Source: Roseivirga sp. UBA6052 (lineage in GTDB: Bacteria > Bacteroidota > Bacteroidia > Cytophagales > Cyclobacteriaceae). Taken from it: a stretch of DNA of 64,000 bases. This document shows, piece by piece, positions 32,699 to 41,607 of the stretch (positions are counted from its first letter, which is position 1; each line of letters opens with the position of its first letter). A model generated the notes under the pieces. That model did no database searches and was not told the DNA's origin. It saw only the letters and a list, made by a program, of their open reading frames with translations. Location of the stretch: assembly GCA_002427755.1 (NCBI GenBank), contig DIYO01000009.1, forward strand, positions 189,296 through 253,295, read 5' to 3'. The translations under genes were made by a program, and so were the position numbers.

Positions 32699-34348
32699 AT
32701 GCATAGGAGTACTACCATATTACTCGTAATGATTTTACTATCTATTTCGATTAGTAGGGCTTCTGTATATCCTGTTTTAAAAGACTCTGTCAACAAGAAA
32801 ATACTGGTCTATGAACTTTTTAATCAGATTTACGAAAGGTCTGTAAAGAAAGACACGGTAATTGTAAAACGAGACACACTTAAAGGTGAGCCATTCAGGG
32901 TATTCGGCTGGTATCTTGAAGATGAAAGTTCAACCGACATTCCATATGATTTCAATGTGCTTACCGATATCATATTTGCAGATAGTGAAATAAAAATCAC
33001 TGATCAATCAATTCGAATTGAAGCTCCTCCATGGGAAAAGAAACAGGCCAGAGACCTAGTTAAATTGGCGCAAGAGCAAAAGACCAATACCTATTTATCA
33101 CTTAAGGCAAGTTCGTTCTCAGTTATCCAAAGACTAGTTACAAACAGTAATTATCAAAAAACACTTCAAAACTATATAAAAAGAATAATTCGTGATGAAC
33201 CTTCTTTAGATGGCATCTGCTTAGACTTTAGTTCTGTGAGCATTGACTATGTACCTAACCTCATGAACTTCATTTCTGAAGTATCTAAAGAGCTAAAGGA
33301 CAAAAGCCTAATCCTCTCTTTACCAATTGATCCTAAAAACGCAGAGTACGATTTCTACCTACTTAACGATGATGTAGATGAGTACATCGTAAAAGCTTTC
33401 AACTACCACATGCTTAACCCGGGACCAAGTCCTGTAGCCCCCTTAAATGACGGAGCTTACAATGTGAGCAACACGGTTAGAAGATATCAAGAGCTCGGAA
33501 TTGCACCAAAAAACCTGATTGTATCACTACCCTATTTTGGCGTGAGTTGGGGGGGACTACCTAGCAATCTCAAATTCCAAAGCAAAATCAACTATCATAA
33601 AATGATGGAGCTATTAAAGAATGAAGAGGCCATCCTATACAGTAGCGACAGCTCCAGTGCAAGCTACAGAACGGGATTAAAGCAATACGAATACAGATAC
33701 CACTTTGACAATAAACAAACACTAGAAAAGAAGTTTAAGTGGGTAGAGCAACAAGGTCTGGGTGGGATCGGTATTTGGGCGCTAGGATTCGATCAAGGTA
33801 GAACAGAATTATGGAATTTACTTTCAGAAAACTATGCCAGAGAAGAGAAAGCAGAAGAAGACTCAACCCAGGTATTGCAAGCAAAATTAGATAGTGCTAA
33901 ATCGAATAATACGATAGATCCAAAAGTCTTAGAGCAGCAGGCAAAAGAGAGATATGATAAAATAGTAGCTGATACTAAATCAATACTTAGACAGAAAGAA
34001 GTCCTTTTTACAATAGGCACTCTCCTACCTGTTTTTCTCACTATTGCCTTTATAATTACCATCCTTCAATCGGGCATTCTAGAAAAAATATTGATTAGAG
34101 AAATACCCATTTTCTTTAAATCCTTAGTCTTTTTAGTGGTATTCATATTGGTCTGTATTGGTGTGGCTTCATTTGTTTTAGTAAATAATCCTGAAACAGC
34201 GGCTATGCTACAGACAGGAGAAAAAGAAACAATGCTTGTAAGTAGTTCAATTATCAATCAGCTAATCAAATTCGGGCTGATTGGTTTGGGTATTTTATTG
34301 CTTATAAGCACTAAGGCACTTTTAAAATTTAATCGTGACCTACCTTAG
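32699..34348 (+). CDS. Membrane-anchored GH18-fold protein lacking the catalytic Glu
   Basis: A 549-residue protein at the head of the eCIS cluster. The N-terminus has a signal-like segment (ILLVMILLSISIS). Residues about 65-385 have the GH18 chitinase-like barrel order: FGWYLED (strand 1), TYLSLKASSF (strand 3), DGICLDFSS (strand 4), EYIVKAFNYHM (strand 6) and GLGGIGIWALGFDQG (strand 8). The catalytic DxxDxDxE motif reads D171-G-I-C-L-D-F-S, so the proton-donor Glu is Ser178 and one Asp is Cys. This suggests a binding rather than hydrolytic role. Three hydrophobic helices (about 440-465, 473-498, 518-538) anchor the C-terminus. It lies 8 bases before the two-TM protein gene. Its link with the injection system is inferred from position. 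Confidence 0.75.
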   Translation: MHRSTTILLVMILLSISISRASVYPVLKDSVNKKILVYELFNQIYERSVKKDTVIVKRDTLKGEPFRVFGWYLEDESSTDIPYDFNVLTDIIFADSEIKITDQSIRIEAPPWEKKQARDLVKLAQEQKTNTYLSLKASSFSVIQRLVTNSNYQKTLQNYIKRIIRDEPSLDGICLDFSSVSIDYVPNLMNFISEVSKELKDKSLILSLPIDPKNAEYDFYLLNDDVDEYIVKAFNYHMLNPGPSPVAPLNDGAYNVSNTVRRYQELGIAPKNLIVSLPYFGVSWGGLPSNLKFQSKINYHKMMELLKNEEAILYSSDSSSASYRTGLKQYEYRYHFDNKQTLEKKFKWVEQQGLGGIGIWALGFDQGRTELWNLLSENYAREEKAEEDSTQVLQAKLDSAKSNNTIDPKVLEQQAKERYDKIVADTKSILRQKEVLFTIGTLLPVFLTIAFIITILQSGILEKILIREIPIFFKSLVFLVVFILVCIGVASFVLVNNPETAAMLQTGEKETMLVSSSIINQLIKFGLIGLGILLLISTKALLKFNRDLP

Positions 34349-34356
34349 TTAAGACC

Positions 34357-34617
34357 ATGTTAGAAAAGCTTAAGATCATATTCGCAAAACAATTCATCTG
34401 GCTCATTATAGCCATCATCTTCGCTTTTCCATTGGCCTTAATACCCATGGTGCTGATTCAAAACTTTATTACTGACTACAATGATTTTATTAACCGAATA
34501 GATAATCAAGTTGTGATTCTCTACTTCATATTCGTTGTGGTAAGCTTTGTTGGGCTACTGCTTATTAGGTTCATGTCAACTTTGATAAAGATCCTTTTCA
34601 AGACCAAAGCACCATAA
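34357..34617 (+). CDS. Two-transmembrane small protein
   Basis: An 86-residue membrane protein with hydrophobic helices at about 13-33 (LIIAIIFAFPLALIPMVLI) and 50-72 (VVILYFIFVVVSFVGLLLI), a polar link between them (TDYNDFINRIDNQ) and a basic C-terminus (KILFKTKAP). It follows the GH18-like gene by 8 bases, so the two are a transcriptional pair. The layout is holin-like in size and topology, but no holin family is recognised. A possible role in releasing or docking the injection particle is inference only. Confidence 0.7.
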   Translation: MLEKLKIIFAKQFIWLIIAIIFAFPLALIPMVLIQNFITDYNDFINRIDNQVVILYFIFVVVSFVGLLLIRFMSTLIKILFKTKAP

Positions 34618-34697
34618 AGCAGGCCTTTATACAGCCTAAATGGACATTCAAATGAGTTAAATTGATTTTTTGAAAAAATATTAGCTAAATTATTCAA

Positions 34698-34711
34698 GCA
34701 ACGAAAGTTGT
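34698..34711 (+). promoter_or_regulatory. Small hairpin with GAAA loop before the DUF4255 gene
   Basis: CAAC-GAAA-GTTG is a perfect 4-bp stem with a GNRA tetraloop; AACACACACAG follows, and the TTG start of the DUF4255 gene is 15 bases downstream. It may affect translation of the first structural gene. The signal is small and could be chance. Confidence 0.3.
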
Positions 34712-34726
34712 TAAACACACACAGCC

Positions 34727-35308
34727 TTGATTGAACACGCATTAAATGTTACAACGCGAGAGATAAATCAATTTCTCAAACTTCGTTTCGACCTTAACGA
34801 AGAAAAGGCCATTCTGGGCTCACTCATCAATCAAGATGGTACCGTAAGCATTCAAGATGAAAACAAGCTAATTCTTAGCCTAATTGATATTCAACAGGAA
34901 ACCATTGTAAAAAATGGTCACTGGTATAGAGATGTAGAAAATCGTAAAACCTTTAAATACCCAGACCTTCATCTTAATCTCTATCTTTTGGTTTCAGCCT
35001 ATTTTAATCCGTTGAATTATCTGGAGTCACTTAGATTTCTTTCTTCAGTAATTAGCTTTCTACATGCTAAGCCTGTATTTAATAATTCCAATACTCCTGG
35101 TTTGCTAAATACAGATATAGACAAATTGACTTTTGAAATATATCATCAGGACTCTAATTCAAAAAACAATCTCTGGAGCACACTAGGGGCTAAATACATG
35201 CCCTCTATTCTGTACAAGGTTAAGATGCTTACTGTAGAAGATGTCAATACAAGGCAAATACTGGATGGTATTGAGGGTATGATACTCGATAAGGAATTGG
35301 AATTATAA
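34727..35308 (+). CDS. DUF4255 (Pvc16_N) protein, Afp16-like tail terminator
   Basis: A 193-residue protein of the DUF4255 family, called Afp16/Pvc16 in antifeeding prophage and Photorhabdus virulence cassettes, which caps the end of sheath and tube and helps set particle length. The start IEHALNVTTREINQFLKLRFDL is diagnostic. The codon used is TTG at 34727; no ATG or GTG is available nearby and the conserved N-terminus begins right there, so a TTG start is needed. LYLLVSAYFNPLNYLESLRFLSSVISFLHAKPVF is the family core. It sits first among the structural genes; in AFP and PVC it is last. Confidence 0.9.
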   Translation: MIEHALNVTTREINQFLKLRFDLNEEKAILGSLINQDGTVSIQDENKLILSLIDIQQETIVKNGHWYRDVENRKTFKYPDLHLNLYLLVSAYFNPLNYLESLRFLSSVISFLHAKPVFNNSNTPGLLNTDIDKLTFEIYHQDSNSKNNLWSTLGAKYMPSILYKVKMLTVEDVNTRQILDGIEGMILDKELEL

Positions 35309-35328
35309 ACACATTACTGGCCCAAGAC

Positions 35329-36348
35329 ATGCTTCTCAACTACAACATACTAACCACTATTGACATTAAACATGACTATGTTGATGGAGAAGCTCTTAAA
35401 AGTATCGGCTGGTTACCTTCTGAAGAAACGGCAAGAGTAGCCAAGAATCTCGGTTTAAGTTTTAAATCTACTAATGGCAGACTCACTATTCTGGCCAGCA
35501 GTTATAAAGAAAATGGAAAAGTCTATCTAGGTGAAAAATTGAGAGATCCATTTTTCTTGACCTTTTATATTCAATTCAATGATGCCCTTTGGTCTAATTA
35601 CACACCTCTTTCGGCTAGCAAAACTCATAAGTTCTTTTTCTCAAATCGACTAGCTGATGATAACCCACTAGTTTCTGATGAGATGGTTGGCATGAACAAT
35701 CTAGTTCAAACTTCTCACGTAGGTCAAATACTTCTTTCTAACCAAGATTTTAAGGAGCTCATTCTAACAAAATTGGGAGAATCAGAAAACCATAATTACG
35801 CTATTAAGCAAGAACTAGAGAACTCAATTATTAACGGTAGAATCCTAGATGAAGGATATTATGAATTATCATCTAAAGACGATAGGAGCACATTCTTTTT
35901 AAAGAAAGACAAGACGCCTTGCGATGGTATTCTACACTTGCTAGTTAATCCTGAATCTGAGCTTCTGGTTCAAACAGACTGTAGTTTTACTCCTTCTGCT
36001 TATAGTATCCACTTCCCCGTAAAGGAAACAAAATGGAGATACATCTTCACCAAAGAGAAACTCGAAGAGTTGCAAGGTATTCGCATTCTAAATGGAGTAA
36101 AGGAGGCCGTATTTAATGAAGGAGAAGATGTAAACATTAATGGGTTAGATATGCTGCGCTTCACTTCTAATTCACCAATAGCATTAAAAGAAAAAACAGG
36201 CCAGCATTTTCAACTTCGGAAAAATGTAGGCATTGAAGATAAATCTGAAGGAGTGATCATCAGCCGATTGCCCTCGCCAGATAAAACAACACTCTATAGA
36301 GTGGAAAACAATGGAGAACAATATTCAGACATATATATCAATTTTTAA
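35329..36348 (+). CDS. Unrecognised 339-aa eCIS cluster protein
   Basis: I do not recognise this protein. It has no signal peptide or membrane segment. It is made of many short beta-type and loop segments (FFLTFYIQFNDALWSNYTPLS, TKWRYIFTKEKLEELQGIRIL), with a Cys-containing piece near residue 205-225. It lies 20 bases after the DUF4255 gene and 10 bases before the sheath gene. Position alone suggests a cap, adaptor or inner-tube component. It could also be a structural variant of an Afp protein too divergent to see by eye. Confidence 0.75.
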   Translation: MLLNYNILTTIDIKHDYVDGEALKSIGWLPSEETARVAKNLGLSFKSTNGRLTILASSYKENGKVYLGEKLRDPFFLTFYIQFNDALWSNYTPLSASKTHKFFFSNRLADDNPLVSDEMVGMNNLVQTSHVGQILLSNQDFKELILTKLGESENHNYAIKQELENSIINGRILDEGYYELSSKDDRSTFFLKKDKTPCDGILHLLVNPESELLVQTDCSFTPSAYSIHFPVKETKWRYIFTKEKLEELQGIRILNGVKEAVFNEGEDVNINGLDMLRFTSNSPIALKEKTGQHFQLRKNVGIEDKSEGVIISRLPSPDKTTLYRVENNGEQYSDIYINF

Positions 36349-36358
36349 ATAATTAAAC

Positions 36359-37882
36359 ATGGCACAGATGAAAACACCAGGCGTTTACATAGTCGAAAAA
36401 GACGCCTTTGGAAATGGTGTGGTTGAAGTAGCAACTGCTGTACCTGCATTTATCGGTTACACACAAAGAGCTGATAATGGAGGGAAATCGTTGTTAAATA
36501 AACCAATGAGAATTTCGTCCTTAGGTGAGTTTACTCAATTCTTTGGAGGAGCACCAACTTATGAACACACACTAGCTGAAGCAGCAGATGATGCTACCCC
36601 GGATGTTATAATAAAAGACAAGGGATACACCATAGCTAGCTCAGGACCGGACTACAACCTATTCAACTCAATTAGACTTTTCTATGCGAATGGCGGTGGT
36701 CCATGTTACATAATCTCGGTCGGTAACTACAGCGATGCGATTGAACTAGAAAAACTCTCTAATGGTATAGCACCACTTCTTAAGGAAGATGAGCCAACAA
36801 TGGTGGTAATTCCTGAAGGTGTAAGACTATCTCAACCAGATTGTATTTCTCTACAACAAGCCGTTTTAATGCATTGCGAGAAAATGATGAGCAGAGTTGG
36901 AATACTAGACATTCATGACGGATACAAACAAAGAAACCATCCTGATGGTGACGTAATCGACAACTTTAGAAGTAGTCTTGGAGTAAACGGCATGAGCTAC
37001 GGAACATCTTACTATCCATGGGTACATACTACCATTGTGGGTGATTCCGAGCTAGGCCTAAACAACTTCAATACCGAAAGCCTCGAAGTTCTTAAAGGAC
37101 TATTAATGAATGAATTAGGCGTTTCTGAGGCACCGGAAGAAGGAGAATCTCCTAAAGTAGGTGAATTAAGAGACCTATTAGCTCATATTCCTAACATTAG
37201 AGAAGATGCGTATAGCGGGCCTTCTGTGAGTGAATTGAATAAGACGCTAATAGTAATTAGCCCAGGCTTCAATAACATTCTTACTCATATTAAAGAAGAG
37301 CTAAACCTGTTACCACCTTCGGCAGCAATGGCCGGAATCTACACGCTAGTAGATAATACAAGAGGTGTATGGAAAGCTCCTGCAAATGTCTCTTTAAATT
37401 CTGTCATCAAGCCGGCAGTTAACATTTCGCACGATGAGCAAGAAGATCTAAATGTTACGCTACACGGTAAATCAATCAATGCCATAAGGCCATTTATTGG
37501 TGAAGGCGTATTGGTTTGGGGAGCTAGAACATTAGATGGTAATAGCAAAGACTGGAGATATATCAATGTGAGAAGAACCATGATCATGTTGGAGCAATCG
37601 ATCAAGTTTGCTGCTAAGGCCTATGTATTTGAACCAAACGATTCAGGAACTTGGACTACCGTAAAAAGTATGATCGATAGTTTCCTATATAATCAATGGA
37701 AAAGAGGTGCTCTAGTGGGCGCTGTTCCTGAAGATGCTTACTCCGTAAGTGTGGGTCTTGGTGCCACAATGACTGCAGATGACATTCTAGAAGGAATAAT
37801 GAGAATCACTGTTCTAGTAGCTATTTCTAGACCTGCGGAATTCATTGAAATTACTTTCCAGCAACAAATGCAAAAATCATAA
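36359..37882 (+). CDS. Contractile tail sheath protein (single sheath)
   Basis: A 507-residue contractile sheath protein (phage tail sheath family; Afp2/3/4 analogue). The N-terminus MKTPGVYIVEKDAFGNGVVEVATAVPAFIGYT is the family opening. FNSIRLFYANGGGPCYIISVG and WRYINVRRTMIMLEQSIKFAAKAYVFEPND are conserved sheath segments, and the C-terminus ends ISRPAEFIEITFQQQMQ, the arm that interlocks neighbouring subunits. AFP and PVC carry three sheath paralogues; only one is seen here, as in MAC-like and T6SSiv-type systems. It contracts around the tube to drive the spike. Confidence 0.95.
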   Translation: MAQMKTPGVYIVEKDAFGNGVVEVATAVPAFIGYTQRADNGGKSLLNKPMRISSLGEFTQFFGGAPTYEHTLAEAADDATPDVIIKDKGYTIASSGPDYNLFNSIRLFYANGGGPCYIISVGNYSDAIELEKLSNGIAPLLKEDEPTMVVIPEGVRLSQPDCISLQQAVLMHCEKMMSRVGILDIHDGYKQRNHPDGDVIDNFRSSLGVNGMSYGTSYYPWVHTTIVGDSELGLNNFNTESLEVLKGLLMNELGVSEAPEEGESPKVGELRDLLAHIPNIREDAYSGPSVSELNKTLIVISPGFNNILTHIKEELNLLPPSAAMAGIYTLVDNTRGVWKAPANVSLNSVIKPAVNISHDEQEDLNVTLHGKSINAIRPFIGEGVLVWGARTLDGNSKDWRYINVRRTMIMLEQSIKFAAKAYVFEPNDSGTWTTVKSMIDSFLYNQWKRGALVGAVPEDAYSVSVGLGATMTADDILEGIMRITVLVAISRPAEFIEITFQQQMQKS

Positions 37883-37915
37883 ATAAGAAACAATAAACAC
37901 TAAAAACTAGAAATC

Positions 37916-38371
37916 ATGGCAGATGACGGATCAAAACAAGGTACCACCTGGCCGTTACCAAAGTTTTACTTCAAAGTAACTTGGGACGGCACAGAAATAT
38001 CTTTTCAAGAGGTATCTGGATTAGATGCAGAAACTCAAATCATTGAATATAGACATGGAAATAGCCCTGTGTTCTCAACACTAAAAATGCCTGGTATAGC
38101 CAAATACAGTAATGTTACCATGAAGAAAGGTGTATTTGATAATGATGACACTTATTGGAAGTGGTACGCACAAATTAAACTGAATACGATTAAGAGAATT
38201 ACTGTAGTTATTCAACTGTTAGATGAGACAGGAAAAGCAAAACAAACATGGACGCTCAACAATGCTTGGCCTACCAAAATTACCCCGACTGATGTAAAAT
38301 CTGACGGAAATGAGGCAGCAATTGAGTCGATAGAAATTGCTTACGAAACGCTGAAGATTGAAGCAGCTTAA
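37916..38371 (+). CDS. Inner tube protein (Hcp/gp19-like), main tube
   Basis: A 151-residue tube protein (Afp1/5-like). WPLPKFYFKVTWDGTEISFQEVSGLDAETQIIEYRHGN is the conserved beta-sandwich front with the EVSGL loop, and VTMKKGVFDNDDTYWKWYAQI is the helix that lines rings. The WPLPKFYF start is typical of main-tube subunits. It follows the sheath by 33 bases and is 10 bases before a second tube gene. Being first and closest to the consensus, it is probably the repeating tube. Confidence 0.93.
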   Translation: MADDGSKQGTTWPLPKFYFKVTWDGTEISFQEVSGLDAETQIIEYRHGNSPVFSTLKMPGIAKYSNVTMKKGVFDNDDTYWKWYAQIKLNTIKRITVVIQLLDETGKAKQTWTLNNAWPTKITPTDVKSDGNEAAIESIEIAYETLKIEAA

Positions 38372-38381
38372 ATAGTAATCC

Positions 38382-38846
38382 ATGGCTAAGAAGAGACCCG
38401 ACATGTGGTATCCTGCAACAGGATTTTATTTTAATGTTAAGGTTGCAGGTATTTCTGAAAAAGCTGATAGTAGGTTCAAAGAAGTATCAGGAATTAACAT
38501 GGAGGTAGGCTCTGAGAAACTTACTGAAGGGGGAGTAAACAATTATACAATTGTACTTCCCACTCAGGTAAGTTCTACAAATTTAGTTCTAAAAAGGGGC
38601 ATGCTAAAAAAATCTGGTGGTCTATTAGAATGGATTGAAAAATGTATTACTACAGATTATTCAAATCCACTGGAATTAAAGAATATAGATGTTCAGCTAT
38701 TAAATTCTTCAGGGCAACCTATGGTCACTTGGACGTTTGTAGATGCTCGCCCGGTTAAATATCTAATATCTGAATTGGATGCTCAAAAGAATGATGTGCT
38801 AGTAGAAACTATAGAATTTACCTACACCTTTTTCAAGAGACAATAA
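38382..38846 (+). CDS. Second tube protein (Afp5-like tube initiator)
   Basis: A 154-residue paralogue of the preceding tube gene. GFYFNVKVAGISEKADSRFKEVSGINMEVGSEKLTEGG has the same EVSG loop and a similar length, but LKRGMLKKSGGLLEWIEKCI and the aromatic tail (FTYTFFKRQ) differ. In AFP and PVC such a divergent tube protein forms the first ring on the baseplate; that role is inferred here. It lies 10 bases after the main tube gene. Confidence 0.88.
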   Translation: MAKKRPDMWYPATGFYFNVKVAGISEKADSRFKEVSGINMEVGSEKLTEGGVNNYTIVLPTQVSSTNLVLKRGMLKKSGGLLEWIEKCITTDYSNPLELKNIDVQLLNSSGQPMVTWTFVDARPVKYLISELDAQKNDVLVETIEFTYTFFKRQ

Positions 38847-38887
38847 TCTTCTCAGACAATACAAACATGCTCAACTAAAGACTCAAA

Positions 38888-39067
38888 ATGCCAATAGAGA
38901 TAAGGGAATTAATTATTAGAACGAATATCGTGAGCGATGAAGTTAGAGCAAACGCTGGTATGAATGCTCAAAACACAGCTGCTCTAAAAGGGCAGTTGAG
39001 AAAAGAAATTCTTCATGAGTGTAAGAGACTTATCACCGATCAATTGAAAAAACAAACTGAGAGATAA
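38888..39067 (+). CDS. DUF5908 micro-protein (Afp6-like)
   Basis: A 59-residue protein with start MPIEIRELIIRTNI, the hallmark of DUF5908 proteins that accompany tube and spike genes in eCIS clusters (Afp6/Pvc6 position). The remainder is a charged helix (AALKGQLRKEILHECKRLITDQLKKQ). It lies 41 bases after the second tube gene and 3 bases before the LysM protein gene. Known for its location rather than for a biochemical role; it may bind or chaperone the spike-tube junction. It is easily missed because of its length. Confidence 0.9.
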   Translation: MPIEIRELIIRTNIVSDEVRANAGMNAQNTAALKGQLRKEILHECKRLITDQLKKQTER

Positions 39068-39070
39068 CTT

Positions 39071-39739
39071 ATGAAACTAGAAAAGCTTTCTCTTCAAGGT
39101 TACACTAAAGACGACTTTAAAGAAACAAATGGTGATCCGTTTGAAGTAATGATCAACCCTTCTAGCTATGACCATTCTTATACTATAGGAAATAAAACAC
39201 AAGATGTGCCTGGAAATTCTGCCCAAACAGTCACTTTTTCAACTGTGAAAAGCGAAACTGTTAAGTTCGATTTCATTTTAGATGATACAGGCATAGTGAA
39301 AAAAAATGGTGATAATAAAGGAAAGTCTGTGTCAGAAATGATAGAATCGCTTAAGAAAGTTGTATATAACTACGAAGGTGAAGAACACAGACCAAATTTT
39401 GTAATTGTAAAGTGGGCAAGTTTACACTTCAAATGTTGCTTGGACAAAATGTCGGTGAATTACCAAATGTTTAAACCAAGCGGGGATCCCCTAAGAGCAA
39501 AGATTAGTCTTGAGTTTTTAAGCACAATTTCACCTAAAAATGAGGCGCAAGATGCAGACCGCCAATCTCCCGATATGACACATATCGTGACTGTTGCACC
39601 GGGTGATACATTACCAAGTCTTTGTAATAAATTCTACAACAATAGTAGCTATTATATACAGGTAGCTAAACACAATGAACTCGACAATATCGTTCATATT
39701 GAGCCAGGCTCTAAACTACATTTCCCACCTCTTAACTAA
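39071..39739 (+). CDS. LysM-containing tube-hub protein (Afp7/Pvc7-like)
   Basis: A 222-residue protein. The N-terminal CIS-tube-type domain shows FEVMINPSSYDHSYTIGN and the strand block VKFDFILDDTGIV. The C-terminus is a LysM fold (HIVTVAPGDTLPSLCNKFYNNSSYYIQVAKHNELDN). Afp7-type proteins form the hub between the tube and the VgrG-like spike, with the LysM clamping the collar. It is 3 bases after DUF5908 and 6 before the spike gene, which keeps the standard order 6-7-8. Confidence 0.92.
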   Translation: MKLEKLSLQGYTKDDFKETNGDPFEVMINPSSYDHSYTIGNKTQDVPGNSAQTVTFSTVKSETVKFDFILDDTGIVKKNGDNKGKSVSEMIESLKKVVYNYEGEEHRPNFVIVKWASLHFKCCLDKMSVNYQMFKPSGDPLRAKISLEFLSTISPKNEAQDADRQSPDMTHIVTVAPGDTLPSLCNKFYNNSSYYIQVAKHNELDNIVHIEPGSKLHFPPLN

Positions 39740-39745
39740 TCTATC

Positions 39746-41605
39746 ATGGCTGATTCTCCTTTAAAAGCAGATGTAGGAGTAGTCACTTTCGAGATTACAT
39801 CAGGTGGCTCTAAAATCAAAGACTATTATCAAGTCCTCTCAGTACATATCACCAAAGAAGCTAATCGAATCCCAAAAGCTATAATTAAAATTATTGATGG
39901 AAACCCTTCTACTCAAAATTTTCCCATTTCAGACTCTGAAGATTTTGCACCAGGAAAAGAAATTGAAATTAAAGCGGGGTACGTTTCTAACAATGAAAGC
40001 ATTTTTAAAGGTGTAATCATTAAACACAGCCTTTCTATTCAGGAAGGTACTGGGCCAACTCTAGAGGTTGAGGTAAAAGACAAAACTGTAAAGCTGACGG
40101 TCGGACGAAAAAACAAATACTATGAGAAGAAGAAAGACTCAGATATAATCAAGTCAATTATCTCCGATGCAGGTCTTTCTGCAGATGCCACCGCTACAAC
40201 TGTACAACACCCAATGATTGTTCAACACTACTGCTCCGACTGGGACTTTATCATGTCCAGAGCCGATATAAACGGGCAGATTCTTTTGGTTGAAGGCGGT
40301 AAAGTGACCGTGACAAAACCAAAGGTTAGTGAAAGCGCGGTTTTAAAAGTTTCATACGGCATTGACCTTTTAACTTTTTCAGCGGATTTAAATGCACAGA
40401 CTCAATTGTCTGCTGTATCAGGCACATCATGGGCTATGAAGGATCAAAAAATAGTCCAGAATAAAGGGGCAAAACCTTCCGTAAACAGCCAAGGAAACAT
40501 CGACTCTTCAAAACTTGCCGATGTATTAGGAGTAAAAGAATTTGGGTTGCAAAGTGTAGGAGAAATTGACAAAGACTCATTGAAAGCTTGGGCAGATGCT
40601 CAATTCCAAAAATCATGGTTGAATAAAATCACAGGTGAAGCCAGCTTTCAAGGTTCTTCTAAAGCGATACCCGGATGCATTATTGAGTTTGCCGGAGTAG
40701 GCGAAAGATTCAATGGTTCTGCATTTATTTCAGGAGTAGAACATGACATAAGCGAAGGAAAATGGATAACCACAGTAAGACTTGGACTACCAGACCAGTG
40801 GTATGCTGAAAAGCCTAATATAGAAGCCCCTGATGCATCAGGATTACTACCAGGAGTTGATGGCCTAACAATCGGGAAAGTGAAGCAATTGGACAAGGAC
40901 CCTGACAGTGAATTTAGAATTATGGTTACCCTACCGCTTATGCAAGATGACAGCAAAGGGGTTTGGGCAAGACTAGCCAATTTCTATGCAACCAATGGAG
41001 CAGGTACATTCTTTATTCCGGAAATTGATGATGAAGTAGTTGTTGGCTTTTTAAACAGTGATCCCAGATTCCCTGTGGTATTAGGAGCACTATACAGCAG
41101 TAAAAACAAACCAGGTAAGGATACTGAGGGAAATGATCTGGCCCTGACAAAAGATAACTATACCAAAGCGATTATCACCAAAGAGAAAAATACCATTGAG
41201 TTCGATGATAAAAACAAGATTATCACCATTACCACACCGGGAAAAAACAAGGCCGCCTTCGATGATAAAGACAAGTCAATTACACTGAAAGATGAGAATA
41301 GCAATAGTGTCGTTTTAAATAAGGATGGTATTGAATTAAAGGACAAAACAGGTAATAAGATTACAATGTCCTCCAGTGGCATCGAAATCAATAGTCCTAA
41401 AAATATTACGATTAAAGCCACCCAAAATATCAAAAGTACGGCCACTCAGAATATCAATTGCGAGGCCACTCAAAACTTTGAAGCTAAGGGCTTACAAGTT
41501 CAACTGACAGCAAACACAAGCTTAACCGCAAAAGGAAATGCCAGCGCAGAATTATCGGCAAGTGGTAATACTACAGTAAAAGGAGCTATGGTGATGATCA
41601 ACTAG
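39746..41605 (+). CDS. VgrG/gp5-gp27-like spike protein (Afp8-like)
   Basis: A 619-residue trimeric spike. The gp27-like hub occupies about 1-360 (IVQHYCSDWDFIMSRADINGQILLVE is conserved). A gp5 OB-like domain lies at about 370-455 (GLTIGKVKQLDKDPDSEF, ARLANFYATNGAGTFFIPEI, EVVVGFLNSDPRFPVVLG). The C-terminus is a beta-helix needle of short repeats (DDKNKIITITTP, IELKDKTGNKITMSSSGIEI, ATQNIKSTATQNINCEATQ) ending KGAMVMIN. No PAAR domain is fused to it. It pierces the target membrane at the front of the tube. The next gene follows after 2 bases. Confidence 0.94.
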   Translation: MADSPLKADVGVVTFEITSGGSKIKDYYQVLSVHITKEANRIPKAIIKIIDGNPSTQNFPISDSEDFAPGKEIEIKAGYVSNNESIFKGVIIKHSLSIQEGTGPTLEVEVKDKTVKLTVGRKNKYYEKKKDSDIIKSIISDAGLSADATATTVQHPMIVQHYCSDWDFIMSRADINGQILLVEGGKVTVTKPKVSESAVLKVSYGIDLLTFSADLNAQTQLSAVSGTSWAMKDQKIVQNKGAKPSVNSQGNIDSSKLADVLGVKEFGLQSVGEIDKDSLKAWADAQFQKSWLNKITGEASFQGSSKAIPGCIIEFAGVGERFNGSAFISGVEHDISEGKWITTVRLGLPDQWYAEKPNIEAPDASGLLPGVDGLTIGKVKQLDKDPDSEFRIMVTLPLMQDDSKGVWARLANFYATNGAGTFFIPEIDDEVVVGFLNSDPRFPVVLGALYSSKNKPGKDTEGNDLALTKDNYTKAIITKEKNTIEFDDKNKIITITTPGKNKAAFDDKDKSITLKDENSNSVVLNKDGIELKDKTGNKITMSSSGIEINSPKNITIKATQNIKSTATQNINCEATQNFEAKGLQVQLTANTSLTAKGNASAELSASGNTTVKGAMVMIN

Positions 41606-41607
41606 AA

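Noticed and set aside
34357..34617. Assignment of the 2-TM protein as a holin
   Set aside because: Only size and topology fit; no holin family motif is visible, so it is left as unknown.
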